From: Lycium barbarum
Lineage: Eukaryota; Streptophyta; Magnoliopsida; Solanales; Solanaceae
DNA: 64,000 bases
NCBI RefSeq assembly: GCF_019175385.1
Contig: NC_083341.1
Location: 66,497,800 to 66,561,799 of the forward strand
Direction: 5' to 3'
Shown here: positions 33,801 through 46,275 of the stretch, in pieces
Layout of the letters: every line of letters begins with the position of its first letter
How positions within the stretch are numbered: position 1 is the first letter of the stretch
Made by a program: the position numbers and the translations under genes
The notes under the pieces: model-generated
Told to the model about the DNA's origin: nothing
The model's input: the letters and a program-made list of their open reading frames with translations, nothing else
The model's database searches: none

Positions 33801-33870
33801 TATGGGTGTGAGTTTATCTGGGGTGTCCCTGTAGGGCACCAGTCGCGGCCCACGGGGTTGGGTCGTGACA
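30810..33870 (+). mobile_element. 3' LTR of the young gag-only element (3061 bp)
   Basis: It has the same length as the 5' LTR and only a handful of substitutions relative to it. It is followed by GGAAC (33871-33875), matching 24369-24373. TATA box 31125-31131, donor-like site 31364, palindrome 32056-32073, double-hairpin module 33219-33287. Confidence 0.97.
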
Positions 33871-33875
33871 GGAAC

Positions 33876-36557
33876 AGAATCAAACATTTTCATATCGCAT
33901 ACCGTACCCGGCCCATTATGGGACTCGGTGAATGAAATCATGTCAGTGTATCATCATGAATACATGTATACATATACCGTACTTGGCCCTCTAGTGAGGG
34001 ACTCGGTGAAAAAAGTCATGCATGTCAACATTATATATCATATATATATACCGTACCCAGCCCTCTAGTGAGGGACTCGGTAAGTGAAGTCATATCATCA
34101 TATCATCATGCATATACATATATACATACCGTACCCAGCCCTCTAGTGAGGGACTCGGTGAATCAAATCATCATACGCCCTCCTGGCCACCATAACATGT
34201 CATCATCTCATCACATCATCATATGCATGTACCGAACCCGGCCCTCTATCGAGAGACTCGGTGAACAATGTAGTGGAGTGCGCACGATAACATACTCGGC
34301 CCGGGACTCGGTGAATAGACATATTGAGGCTTGCACGAACAGAGTCGTAAGAAACTATATGCATATAAATCAAGACTCGATAGATAGGTGCGCAAATTGA
34401 CACTTGCGGATCATAACTGAAACAGAGATTTACCAGAATCAAGCGTGATCTTTAAAAACATCAAAGCACTTGCCTTTTCAAAACGGAAATCATGTACGTC
34501 ATCAGCATAAATCGAAAATAAAAGTCATGTATCAATTTAATGTCGTGGAACGTACAGCCCGATCCATATATCATAATGTGTTACTATAATGTCGTGAAAC
34601 GTACAGCCCGATCCATATATCATAATGTGTCAATTCTAAGACTCGAAGGACACGTATACTTTCCGACACCTGAAGGCTCCGAAACAAGTTGCGGGTCAAC
34701 CCGACTTAGTATGAGAAAGTTATGAGCGTTTGAAGTACAGAACCTTCTACAAACATTTCAGAAGCCATTTTTGGAAAATCGAAGCAATAATCATATCAAG
34801 TACCTCTCGGATATCGTATGGGTCAAATCAAATATAGCTTTTGGAATCATATGTACATATCAAAACATATCAAAGACTCAATGGGATAATCAGACGTGCT
34901 AGCATTTGAAGATCAAAACTTTAGTCTTATCAATTATCTTTCGAATGCCATTCGGAAACATATCAAACAAACTTCGGACATTATGGATACGCATCAAAAC
35001 CATATGAAACAGCTTATGGAAGTCAAGGATATTATCCATCCTAGTGGCTCTAAGAATAGGAGTTTCTTTGAAATCATACATATACGTCATTTGTTCGTTT
35101 ATAAAGATCATGCAAAAAGAAAGAAAGGTAAGCCTTACATACCTTGCCCGCTTCCTTAGCTAATCCAACTTAGGTCTTGGCCTTTCCAAAATCTATAACA
35201 ATGTTAGTGAATAACAAACATTAGCTATAGATATCCCAGAATCTCATCGTTAACTAACACTTTGTCTACAGATATTTCGGTAGCATTTCCCCTGTAAATG
35301 CAACATCCCTGAGAATTCAACTCGGCCAAACATACAACAACAAATCCGAGAATTCAACTCGGCCAATTTACCAACAACAATACCACAGGCATTCTAACAA
35401 TAGCCACAATCAATTCAACAAGCGTATTAACATTAGAAACTTCTTTCTACAAACTTCAACGACGATTCATTTACGTTCAATTCATAATTGCTTACATATT
35501 CGATTTCTAATTCGCAACCATTCAAACAATATTCAAGAATACTTCAAAAAATCCGTACTATATTCAAATAAATCCAACCAATATGCCATTCCACCCGAAA
35601 CTTCCCAAATGCAATAACAACAACAACAACACATTTTCTCCTTTCAAATTCATGAATTACACCAACAATTCACACATTAACAACATTGTTTTCCATAAAT
35701 ACAAGAAGACTATATTCAAATCACATTAACTTCTAAAACAACTCTCCAACCATCACAACTTCACTAGAATAATCAAACTTTCATTATCAACATAGCATCA
35801 ACAACGACAACAACCAAAACACAAGACAAAATAAGTGAGTCATTATTCTTACACACACACACATACACGGCCACACACTCTACATATACACGGCCACCAC
35901 CCAACTTTCATATTTTCATGAATTTCATTCATTTCTACATACTACAACATACACAACCATCCATAACATATAAAAGAAGATTAATTCTTACATTTTCCAC
36001 TTATCTTCTCACTTGGCTAGAATTTGTAGCTTGCAAGAATAAATGTTCTACTTGCTCCAATGACCACTTCACCTTGCTAGGGACCTTCCAATTAGTAGAA
36101 AATAATTTTTGAGCAATTTTTTTCTCCAAGGTTCTTGCTCCACCAAGCTTGGCCGAATGGCCTTGTTTGTTTCTCTCCAAACTTCTTGAAGTTTCTAATT
36201 GTGGAAGATGAAAAACATGATCATCTTTTAGTTATTTATTTTGGATCCATATGGGCCTTGGCCCATATACCTTTGGACGGCCACTTTGGCCCATTTACTT
36301 AAGCCCATTTTTGTTTTTTTTGTTTTGTGATTCATGAAAATTTATTTTCCAAATTCCAAATTTACCCTTAGGCTTCCGCAATATTTCTATGAGCCATCTT
36401 GCAAATTTCTCTTTTTGCCCCTAGCCTTTCTTAATATTTCCACATCAAGGTTTTCATACGCAACTTGTGTGCTAAACAAAATTAAAATATAACCTTGTCC
36501 TTAACTTCCCGCAATTATCTTGAATTATCCGAATGCACAAAAACACGGGATATAACA
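33876..36557 (-). mobile_element. 5' LTR of element Y, remaining segment
   Basis: This continues from 24373 and ends CACGGGATATAACA, the complement of a TGTTATATCCCG start. It contains hairpin subrepeats (about 33898-34320), AACGTACAGCCCGATCC-like units (34547-34616), the complement of the palindrome module (about 35266-35370) and a donor-like GTAAGAATT on the minus strand (35991). The 5 bp to the right are TGGTG, part of element D's pol. The matching copy on the other side of Y has been lost. Confidence 0.9.
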
Positions 36558-39500
36558 TGGTGATCCCGTGATAGCTAGGCAAGTGTATAAAAATTGTGTG
36601 ATAGTGACATGTGATCGCCAAACTAAAGCTGATTTAGTCGAACTTGAAATGTTGGAATTCGATGTGATCATGGGTATGGATTGGTTGGCCTCATGCTATG
36701 CTAATGTTGATTGTCGAACGAAAGTAGTTCGGTTCCAATTTCTGGGAGAACCCGTGCTGGAATGGAAAGGTAATACAGCGTCTCCAAGAGGTAGGTTTAT
36801 TTCCTATTTCAAGGCAAGAAAGATGATAGCCAAAGGCTACATTTATCATCTAGTCCGAGTCCATGATACCGAAGCTAAGTCGCCAACTTTCCAATCTGTC
36901 CTGGTAGTAAATGAATTTCCGGATGTGTTTCCAGATGAACTTCCAGGCCTTCCTCCAGAAACAGAAGTTGACTTCGCCATTGATGTGTTGCCGGACACCA
37001 AGCCTATTTCTATTCCTCCTTATCACATGGCTCCGGCAGAATTGAAAGAGCTAAAGGCGCAATTAAAAGATTTGCTCGAAAAGGGGTTTATCAGACCCAG
37101 TTCGTCGCCGTGGGGAGCACCAGTCTTGTTTGTGAGGAAGAAGGACGGTTCCCTACGAATGTGCATCGATTATAGGCAGTTGAACAAGGTGACGATAAAG
37201 AACAAATATCCTCTCCCAAGAATTAACGATTTATTTGATCAGCTGCAGGGTGCCAAATGGTTCTCTAGAGTAGACCTGAGGTCGGTCTATCATCAAGTGA
37301 AGGTTAGAGAAGAAGATATTCCTAAGACAGCCTTCAGAATGAGATATGGCGATTATGAGTTTCGGGTGATGTCGTTTGGGTTGACTAATGCTCCGGCCGT
37401 GTTTATGAATTTGATGAATAAAGTGTTCAGGCCAGTCTTGGACTTATTTGTGATAGTATTCATTGATGATATTCTTGTGTATTCTCGCACAGAATCAGAA
37501 CATGCTGATCATTTGCGTATCATACTTTGAATTCTCCGAACACAAAAACTATATGCAAAATTTTGAAAGTGCGAGTTTTGGCTGAATTCCGTAACATTTC
37601 TGGGCCATGTTATTTCAGATGACGGTATTCGAGTTGACACTCAGAAAATTGAAGCGGTAAAGAATTGGCCGAGGCCTACGACGCCTACCGAAGTTCGTAG
37701 TTTTTTGAGATTGACAGGTTATTATAGAAGATTCGTAGAGGGCTTCTCATCTATTTCAGCCTCATTGATGAAGTTAACCCAGAAGTCAGCCAAATTTCAA
37801 TGGAATGATGCCTGTGAACGCAATTTTCAAGAGTTGAAGGACAGATTAACTTCAGCTCCGATATTAACACTTCCAGAAGGATCCGATGGTTATGTAGTAT
37901 ACTGCGATGCTTACGGTGTTGGGTTAGGATGTGTGTTGATGCAGCACGGCAGAGTTATTGCTTATGCCTCGAGACAGCTGTGAAATCATGAACAGAACTA
38001 CCTAACTCATGATCTTGAATTGGCTGCAGTTATTCATGCGTTGAAGATATGGAGGCATTACTTGTATGACGTACATGTTGATATCTATACAGATCAGAAA
38101 AGTCTCCAATATATTTTCAAACAGAAGGAGTTAAATCTGTGGTAGAGAAGGTGGTTAGAATTTCTTAAAGATTATGATGTGAATATTTTATACCACCCCG
38201 GAAAAGCAAATATGGTAGCTGATGCGCTTAGCCGCCGATCCATGGGTAGTTTATGTGAAGTCCCTCCAGACAAGAAAGAAATGGTTCATGAGATTTACCA
38301 GCTAGCTAATCTTGGAGTGCGTGTGATAGATACGGGTAGTGCGGGGATTGGTATTAATGATCCCGCGGTTTCGTCTCTGAATGTGGAAGTGAAAGAGCGT
38401 CAGTGTGAAGATCCGCAGTTGAGCCACTACAGAGACACATTTCATGAAAAAGAGAGATCTCCATTTAAAACTTCGATAGATGAGGTCCTTAGATACCATG
38501 GCAGGTTGTGTGTTCCGAATGTTGCAGAATTGCGCCGACGAATTCTAAAAGAAGCCCATTACTCTCGGTATTCTATTCACTCGGGTGCAAAAAAAATGTA
38601 CCACGATCTCAAATTGATATATTAGTGGGATGGAATGAAAAGAGACATATCAGAATTTTAGCCCAATGTCCAAATTTCCAACAAGTAAAGATTGAACACC
38701 AAAAGCCAGGGGGGTAATTGCAAGCGATGGAAAATCCCACGTGGAAATGGGAAATTATCAATATGGATTTTATTGTGGGGTTACCCCGTTCCCGAGGCAA
38801 GTGTGATTCCATATGGGTGATCGTGGACAGATTAACCAAGGCATCTCATTTCCTTCCAGTTAGGACCACATACTCCGCAGAAGATTATGCGAGGCTGTAT
38901 CTCAAGGAAATTGTGCAACTTCATGGTGTTCCATTATCCATTATTACGGATAGAGGAGCGCAGTTTACAACCAAGTTCTGGAAGTCCTTTTAGGAAGGTC
39001 TAGGTACCCAAGTGAAGCTCAGTACAACATTCCATCCGCAAACTGATGGGCAGGCCGAACGTACCATTCAGACCTTGGAAGATATGCTCCGAGCGTGTGT
39101 GCTAGATTTCGGTGGTAGTTGTGATGATCACCTACCCCTTATTGAGTTCGCCTATAACAATAGCTACCATTCCAGTATCCAAACGGCTCCATATGAAGCC
39201 CTATATGGAAGAAAGTGTAGGTCCCCAATTGGATGGTTCAAAATAGGTGAGGTGCAGTTAATCGGCCCGGAATTGATTCAGCAAGCGGTCGAAAAAGTCA
39301 AAGTGATTCGTGAACGATTGTTGACAGCTCAAAGTCGCCAAAAGTCTTACGCGGACAACCGCCGGCGAGACTTGAAGTTTCAGGTTGATGATTGGGTATT
39401 TTTGAAGGTGTCGCCAATGAAAGGAGTGATGAGATTTGGCAGGAAAGGGAAGTTAAGTCCTCGATACATCAGACCTTACAAAATTATCCGTATGGTCGGC

Positions 39501-39822
39501 CAAGTAGCCTATGAATTGGAGTTGCCTTCAGTGCTTGAATCCGTTCACCCAGGTTTTCATGTCTCAATGCTCCGCAAGTGTGTTGGAGATCCCAAGAGAG
39601 TTGTTCCGATAAATGATATACAAGTGATAAAAGGTACCCATTGCCATCTTAGATAACTAAGTACGAAGACTTCGAAACAAAGAAGTGGCTTCAGTTAAGG
39701 TCTTATGGCGGAATAACAATCGAGAAGAGATGCCTTGGGAAGCAGAAGAGAAAATGAATTCCAGGTATCCACACTTATTCCAACCCCTAGGAGAGGTCCG
39801 AGATGAAGCGCTGGCAGTATAA
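36558..39822 (+). pseudogene. pol: Element D pol: protease end, RT, RNase H, integrase, chromodomain-like tail
   Basis: This is a Ty3 polyprotein relic. It starts inside the protease C-terminus ([19 protein letters not shown]), followed by RT with [30 protein letters not shown] and the catalytic FIDDILVYS. RNase H has [26 protein letters not shown] and [19 protein letters not shown]. The zinc-binding HSGAKKMYHDL region follows, then the integrase core ([47 protein letters not shown]), the GPY/F-like SPRYIRPYKIIRMVG, and a tail NSRYPHLF. In-frame stops occur near 37528, 37564, 37981, 38143 and 38623. The frame shifts between 38625 and 38718, there is a stop near 38992, and a further shift lies near 39640. 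Gag and the front of protease are absent, removed together with the 5' LTR. Confidence 0.9.
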
Positions 39823-40052
39823 GGTATGAATGCAGTAAATGAAGTGTAATAACTAGAGTATCTGAATACCCCTATTTCCATCATTACTCAGAAATTATGT
39901 CCCCTATTTTCGGCAGCTTTCATAAGTCTTTCTTTGAGTTTTATTGTATTGTAGCTCTGTGAGGCAGATTATTATGGGTTGTTGTGACAGGACGGTAGCG
40001 CCATATTACAGGGGAAACTCTGGCAAAATTTTTGTAGAATCCCCGAGTACTT

Positions 40053-40090
40053 AACATTCGAGGACAAATGTTCCAAAAAGGGGGGAAGAA
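40053..40090 (+). other. Pre-tract hairpin and polypurine tract, element D
   Basis: AACATTCGAGGACAAATGTT (one mismatch in the stem) is followed by AAAAAGGGGGGAAGAA abutting the LTR. About 35 bp upstream lies a copy of the TACAGGGGAAACTCTGGCAA motif that also precedes the tract in H and E. Confidence 0.8.
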
Positions 40091-42216
40091 TATTACACCT
40101 CGGAACTTTTGGTTCTCTGAGCGGTAAAGGGACTAACGTAAGTTAAGGTGAACACGATGTCCCTACAAGTAAGAAGGGATACTTAACAATCCTAGTTAAG
40201 ATTTCAAAGAAGTTAAAGGCAAGGGAGGAAAAGTCCATTAAATGAAACTTCACCGCAGTCCTGCGAAAAAGGGGGTTCGACGGTCGTCCTTTGTACCGTC
40301 GAACAAGTCGACGCCTGTCGATGGTGCCGTAAAACTGAGCTGGAGCGAAGACCATTCGACGAACAGGTTGACGCTCCGTCGATTAGTTCGATGGACCGTC
40401 CATCTCATCGTCAAACGAGGAGAAATGACAGATTGCTCACTGGAAATTTGATAGTTTCGACGGTCAGATCGACGCCCCATCAATTCAATCGACGCTCCGT
40501 CGATCGCACCGTACATCTCGGACGGGACTGATTTCATGAATTAATATAAGACCCCTCCTCCATTTTATTTCATTTCATCTTCCACTCTCTTCTCTCTAAG
40601 AACTCTCTAAAACCTTTTCCACCATTCCTCCACAATAAATCAAAGGAAATCCATGGTCAACTACACCAAATCCATGAAATCAAGTTTATGAAACCCATTA
40701 AAAGTTCATCTAAGCCAAAAAAACTCAAGAGAAGTGAGTTAGGGTTTTGGTACAAGAAGAGAAGTTCCACTCAAAGGTTGTTCATCCATCATTTACGGTG
40801 AGTTTTATGACCCTTTTCATATGGTTTGAGTGGTTAAAGTTGAAACACTTGGATTGTGGAAAGACATAGAAATTGGGTCATGAATGTGTGAATAGTGTCA
40901 TTGTTGAATAGTGATTGGGGTGGATGATGAATAATTGGTATGTTGTGATCGTAAATATGTTATGTAAGACATCTAGAATATGGAATAAGTATTATTTGTG
41001 AAAAAGTGCAATAATGAATTGTGACCATAGTAGTGGAGAAATAAAAAAGAAATGGTGAATTGTGGGAAGTGTAGATAAATGATGAATGTTGTTATTAATG
41101 TTGGGAGTTGAAATAGAATGTGGGAAAAGTAGTATAAACAAAGGAAGTGATGTCCAATTTTCCCTAGAAATAGTGAAATGTTCTTTTAGCCAAGTAACTA
41201 ATGTTAATGCGATTCCTCTCGAAGGTTGAAACGCGAGCATCGAAGGGGGACGATCAAGCAATAAGATAGTTAAACGACAAAGGTATGTGAGGCTAGTCCT
41301 TTTTTTCTATGGCATGAATCCTATAATATGACTTTCTTTCTTCTCTATGAATCTCTTAAGTTCCGAAAGAGAAATACGAGTTGATACCCCTAATTGGCTA
41401 CACAAGGTAATGAGTTAGAGTATAGGAGTTCTAAATATTCATGATATGATGTCATTATTGCTTACCCTAACCTCATATACTATTACCTTCAAGGTGAGGC
41501 AGGATGTTAATGATTGCTCCATAATGAAGTCGGGGATCATGACCTTACGTCACCCCGACAAAGCATAGTTAACCTTGAGCCTTTATATATGCATTATGAT
41601 GAGTATATTATACTAATGATATCACACCGTGCCTACTTGGCCGGGCAGTCACCGCTAAGGCGAGCAACTATACACCATGGCTAAATGGCATGGGCAGACA
41701 CCACTACTGGGCGGCAGGAGATGATACCCCGGACGCGGAGGCCTGGACGCAAACTAATGATTATTACACTGATCCGATATGGACGGGCAGTTTATATATT
41801 TATGCATATATGATATGATGATGACTATGAGCAAGCTAGCATGCATCACTCCTTTTCTATTTGAGAGTCAGATACAGATGTTCCTTATTGATGCTCCTTT
41901 TGCTTCGTTCATGTGATATTATTGTTTATGCCTGTCATACTCAGTACAATGTTCGTACTGACGTCCGTTTTCTTTGGATGTTGTGTTCATGCCCACAGGT
42001 AGACAGGGAGGTGATCCTGCTCCAGACTCGTAGGAGTTGTTAGCTGTTGAGAGCTCTCCATTGTTCCGGAGGTGCTTATGGTTATCCTTTTTGTGTACAT
42101 GTATGTCTTTGGGCACGACGGGATCCTGTCCCGTCCATAAGTCTAGTACTCTAGTAGAGGCTCGTAGATACGCAGTGTGGGTGGTATGGTCTCACGGGGT
42201 TGCTATTACGTGCATG

Positions 42217-42247
<31 letters not shown>

Positions 42248-42432
42248 TATTTCAATGACCAAAAGGCTTGTGCATATAAAAGTATTCATGTTTCCGAATG
42301 AAAGATGTTTTTCGTATAATTTGAGTACGATTTTGATAAAGGAACGTTTAATGAGCATGATAATAAGTAAAACGAGGGATGCTCGGTGGTTAGCCCCGGG
42401 TACCCATAACGGCCCCTAGTTGGGTCGTGACA
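40091..42432 (+). mobile_element. 3' LTR of element D (2342 bp)
   Basis: It begins TATTACACCTC (terminal TG mutated to TA) and ends GGGTCGTGACA. It contains a U3 cluster of palindromic TCGACGGTCG/CCGTCGA-type motifs (40270-40505), a TATA-like TATAAG (40545-40550), a donor-like CG/GTGAGT (40798), the double-hairpin module (41936-42005) and a TA run (about 42226-42248). CAAAC (42433-42437) follows and should be half of its target duplication. Confidence 0.88.
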
Positions 42433-42825
42433 CAAACATACGGCCAGTATATTTTATACGGCCAGTATGTTGGGCCATATAATGCCCAGTTTCTCCGAAC
42501 TTGTTCTCGTCGACTCGTTTGATCTCCAATCCTTATGGAACCTTCTTAACACTTGTTTAGCACCTCATTAAAAATCTAAGGGACGTTATAACTCTCCTAC
42601 ACAACATCATTAAGTCGTCATTAACTTGTTACTCATAAATCCTTTCTGATACCTATTGTATGCCTTGCCTCCTCTTGGCAAACTTTCTTCTCTTACCTCG
42701 AACGTCTTTGAAATCTCAATTAGGGTCATAAAATGTCATTCCTTACTTATTGAAATACCATATACTTCGTGCTCTTCGTTAGTCTATTCACTGTGAATTC
42801 ACGAAAAAATTTCTGGGGTGTAGCA
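42433..42825 (-). mobile_element. Element E: fragment of 3' LTR
   Basis: These 393 bp end GGGGTGTAGCA, immediately left of E's polypurine tract complement (42826-42839) and hairpin (42842-42861). They start with repeated ACGGCCAGTAT units, the same kind of U3 motif cluster seen in D and H. Element D's LTR abuts it, so D probably inserted in this LTR and the other part was later lost. Confidence 0.75.
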
Positions 42826-45121
42826 TCTTTCCTCCCTTAAGAACATTCGTCCTCGAATGTCAAGTCCTCGGGGATTCTATAAAAAATTTGCCAGAGTTTC
42901 CCCTGTAATATGGAACTACCATCCTATCACAATAGCCCATAATAACAATTCCTCATAGGGCCACAACATAATAGCAATATAGTTTGGCCACACACGACCC
43001 AAATGCATAAAAGGGAAAACATACATACCTTATGATCTTGATGTCTCATCTTGGATCTCTTCCGGGGGTTGAAATAAGTGCGGGTACTTGGATTTCATAA
43101 TTTCTTCCACTTCGCATGTCATTTCTTCTCAGTTATTGTTTCTCCACAAAACCTTAACTGAGGCCACTTCTTTGTTTCTAAGCCTTCCTACTTGCCTATC
43201 TAATATGGCAATGGGTACCTCTTCATAAGTCAACTTTTCTGTCACTTGAACATCATTTACCGGCACGATCCCAGTAGGATCTCTAACATATTTAGGAAGC
43301 ATCGAAACATGGAAAATTGGGTGAACTGACTCCAAGTCAGGAGGTAGATCTAACTTGTAAGCCACTTTTCCTACCTTGCGCACAATCTCATAAGGCCCAA
43401 TGTATCGGGGACTTAACTTCCTCTTTTTGCCATATCTCATAACGCCCGTCATCGGCGACACCTTTAAGAATACCCAATCTTTAACTTGGAACTCTAAGTC
43501 CCTTTGACGATTATCCGCATAGGACTTTTGATGACTTTGTGCTGCTAATAGTCGACCTTGTATGAGCTTAACTTTTTCTATGGCTTGCTGGACCAAGTCT
43601 GGTGCTATCAATTTAGTCTCTCCTGCTTCAAACCACCCAATTGGGCATCTACACTTTTGTCCATATAAAGCCTCATACGATGCCATTTGGATGCTAGAAT
43701 GATAACTATTGTTATAAGAAAACTCAATAAGGGGTAAGTGATCATCCCAATTTCCTCCAAAATCCAACATACATGCCCGTAACATATCCTCAAGAGTCTG
43801 AATGGTACGTTCAGCTTGTCCATCAGTCTGCGGATGAAATGTCGTGCTAAGGCTCACATGAGTCCCTAAACCCTCTTGGAAGGACTTCCAAAAATTAGTT
43901 GTAAACTGAGTTCCTCTATCTGAGATAATAGATACTGGAACACCATGGAGTCGCACTATCTCTTTAACATAAAGCGTTGCATAATCTTCTGCCACATATG
44001 TAGTTCTGACTGGTAAGAAATGAGCTGACTTCGTGAGCCGATCCACAATCACCTATATAGAGTCATACTTACATCGAGAACGGGGTAAGCTTGTAATAAA
44101 GTCCATGTTAATTACTTCCCACTTCCAAGTTGGAATTTCTATAGGTTTCAACAATCCGCCTGACTTTTGGTGCTCGATTTTCACTTATTGACAGTTGGGA
44201 CATTGAGTTACGAATTCCGCTACATCTTTCTTCAACCCATTCCACCAATATATAGATTTAAGATCATGGTACATTTTTGTTGCTCCGGGATGGATAGAAT
44301 AGCCAGAAAAATGGGCTTCCCTCAATATCTGGTGGCGTAACCCTGCCATATTAGGAACACATAATCTGCCTCGGCATCGGAGAACTCCGTCTCCTGAAAT
44401 CTCAAATGATGACTTCTCCTTCTGAGGGAGTGTACCTCTGTAATGCATTAACATGGGATTTTCGTATTGTCGCTCTTTCACTTCCACTACTAGCGACGAG
44501 ACTGCTGAATTCTGAATGCCAGTTCCCCTGCTACCTGAGTCCACTACTCGAACTCCTAGGCTAGCTACTGCTGGAGCTTACAAGCCACTTCTCTTTTCTC
44601 TGGTTGTACATCACACAAACTTTCCATGGATCTACGGCTAAGAGAATTAGCCACAACATTTGCCTTTCCGGGGTGATATAGGATATCAACATCATAATAT
44701 TTTAGCAATTCCAACCACCGTCGTTGCCGCAAATTCAACTCTTTTTGCTTAAAGATATACTGAAGGATCTTATGATCCATATAGATATCAACATGAACAG
44801 CATACAAGTAATGTCTCCACATCTTTAATGCATGAATCACTGCAGCCAATTCAAGGTCATGGGTTGGATAATTTTTCTCATGTTTTCGTAAGTGCCTTGA
44901 AGCATACACAATCACCTTACCATGTTGCATCAACACACAGCCTAGCCCAATGCCTGAAGCATCGTAATAAACAACATAACCTTCCAATCCCTCTGGAAGC
45001 GTTAGGATTGGGGCAAAAGTCAATCTATCTTTTAGCTCTTGGAAACTACGTTCACAAGCATCCGTCCATTGAAACTTTCCTGATTTCTGGGTCAGCTTTG
45101 GGAGTGGTGCAGAAATAGAAG
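42826..45121 (-). pseudogene. pol: Element E pol: RNase H and integrase, C-terminal part
   Basis: Minus-strand reading from 45121 leftward. The RT/RNase H link ([19 protein letters not shown]) is followed by RNase H ([33 protein letters not shown]) at 45023-44565. Next is the H2C2 zinc region with HPGATKMYHDL and CPNCQ (44544-44185). The integrase core (VDRLTKSAHFLPV, SDRGTQFTTNFW, DGQAERTIQTLEDML), SPRYIGPYEIVRKVG and the ILDRQVGRLRNKEV tail lie at 44052-43129, extending to about 43060. Breaks are few: stops near 44580, 44185, 44050 and 43130, two of them at Trp or Arg codons of related copies. It is truncated at 45121, where element F begins. RT, protease and gag are missing. Confidence 0.88.
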
Positions 45122-45340
45122 AAATCGATGAATTTTCAAAAAAGGTCCGTTTACCCCAAAGTCAACTTTAGGTCAAATATATTTTACTTTAAGGCTTATT
45201 ATCACAAAAACCAATCTAATATTCACCTGATGACCTCGAGAATCGTACCACCCATCCCCGCAACTCTAATATAAGCTAAAAAAGCTTGAAAAAAGGTCAA
45301 CAAGGTCAAAAGTGCAGTAACAGCCTAACGGGTCGTTACA
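45122..45340 (-). mobile_element. Element F: fragment of 3' LTR
   Basis: It ends GGGTCGTTACA. The whole fragment matches 59580-59801 in element G, the same family, with TGTAACGACCC as LTR start. This family differs from the TGTTAYRTC families around it. Confidence 0.8.
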
Positions 45341-45879
45341 TCAGATACCAATTAAATAATCGCTCGTCCTCGAGCGACAAGGAAGTGGAACGGGAAAAAA
45401 GTACCTGAATCAGCAAACAACTGGGGATATCTCTCGCGCATATCAGACTTTGTTCGAAAAGGCCGAAGTACCCGAAGCTGGTCGAACAAATCATCAATAC
45501 GAGGAATGGGATACTTGTTACGAATAATGACCTTGTTCAACTGACGATAATCAATGCATATCCTCATAGTACGGTCCTTCTTCTTCACAAATAAAATAGG
45601 AGCTCCCCAAGGAGAAACACTCGGTCTAATAAACCCCTTACTCAACAGATCTTGCAACAGCCTCTTTAGCACACTCGACTCAGCGGGCGCCATCCTATAA
45701 GGAGGAATGGAAATAGGACACGTGCCCGGCTCTAAGTCGATATAGAAATCAATGTCGCAGTCGGGCATTATACCAGGAAAATTAGAAGGGAAGATCTCGG
45801 CAAACTCACTCACAATAGGCACAGACTCAAGGGGTGGAGAATCAACACTAGTTTCGCGAACATGGGCTAAATAAGCCAA
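45341..45879 (-). pseudogene. pol: Element F pol: RT front fused to the pol C-terminal end
   Basis: One open frame of 175 residues. Residues about 1-135 are the RT N-terminal half ([65 protein letters not shown]). The frame then jumps to [18 protein letters not shown], which is the last part of pol as seen in element G (SDMCKRYPPFFNDSGTFS). The RT catalytic Asp pair, RNase H and nearly all of integrase are thus deleted in frame near 45445-45475. The end of the frame overlaps the hairpin CGCTCGTCCTCGAGCG (45361-45376). The product could not polymerise DNA. Confidence 0.8.
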
Positions 45880-46275
45880 ACACCGCCACTAACTTCTTCG
45901 CACAGACATATGAAATGATCTTCTTCGAAGCGGGACTCAGAGTACCCCTCCACTCTAATCGAGGAATATCAGGCATAGCTAAAGTAACTGTCTTAGCGTG
46001 ACAGTCCAAAATCATATGGTAGGGAGATAATCAGGTCATACCCAAAATAACGTCGAAGTCTACCATATCCAATTTTATCAAGTCTACCCACATATCATAT
46101 CCTATGAAAGTAACTAAACAAGACTGAAAGACTCGATCAACAATAACAGAATCTCCGATCGGAGTAGATACACGGATAGGTACACTAATACGATTACAAC
46201 AGAAATCCCAATCAACAGCATAATAGACAGACACATATGAATAAGTAGACCCCGTATCAAACAATACTGAAGGAG
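45880..46275 (-). pseudogene. pro: Element F protease region
   Basis: The minus-strand frame 46264-46031 starts MFDTGSTYSYVSVYYA, containing the aspartic protease motif DTGS, and ends DFDVILGM as Ty3 proteases do. Stops separate it from the RT frame on one side and the gag frame on the other, so it is decayed although the active-site motif is kept. Confidence 0.75.

Noticed and set aside
6688..36557. One element with three LTRs made by a single insertion
   Set aside because: The two internal regions differ, flanking 5-mers do not match, and the middle LTR is a join of two types. Two elements fused by deletion explain it better.
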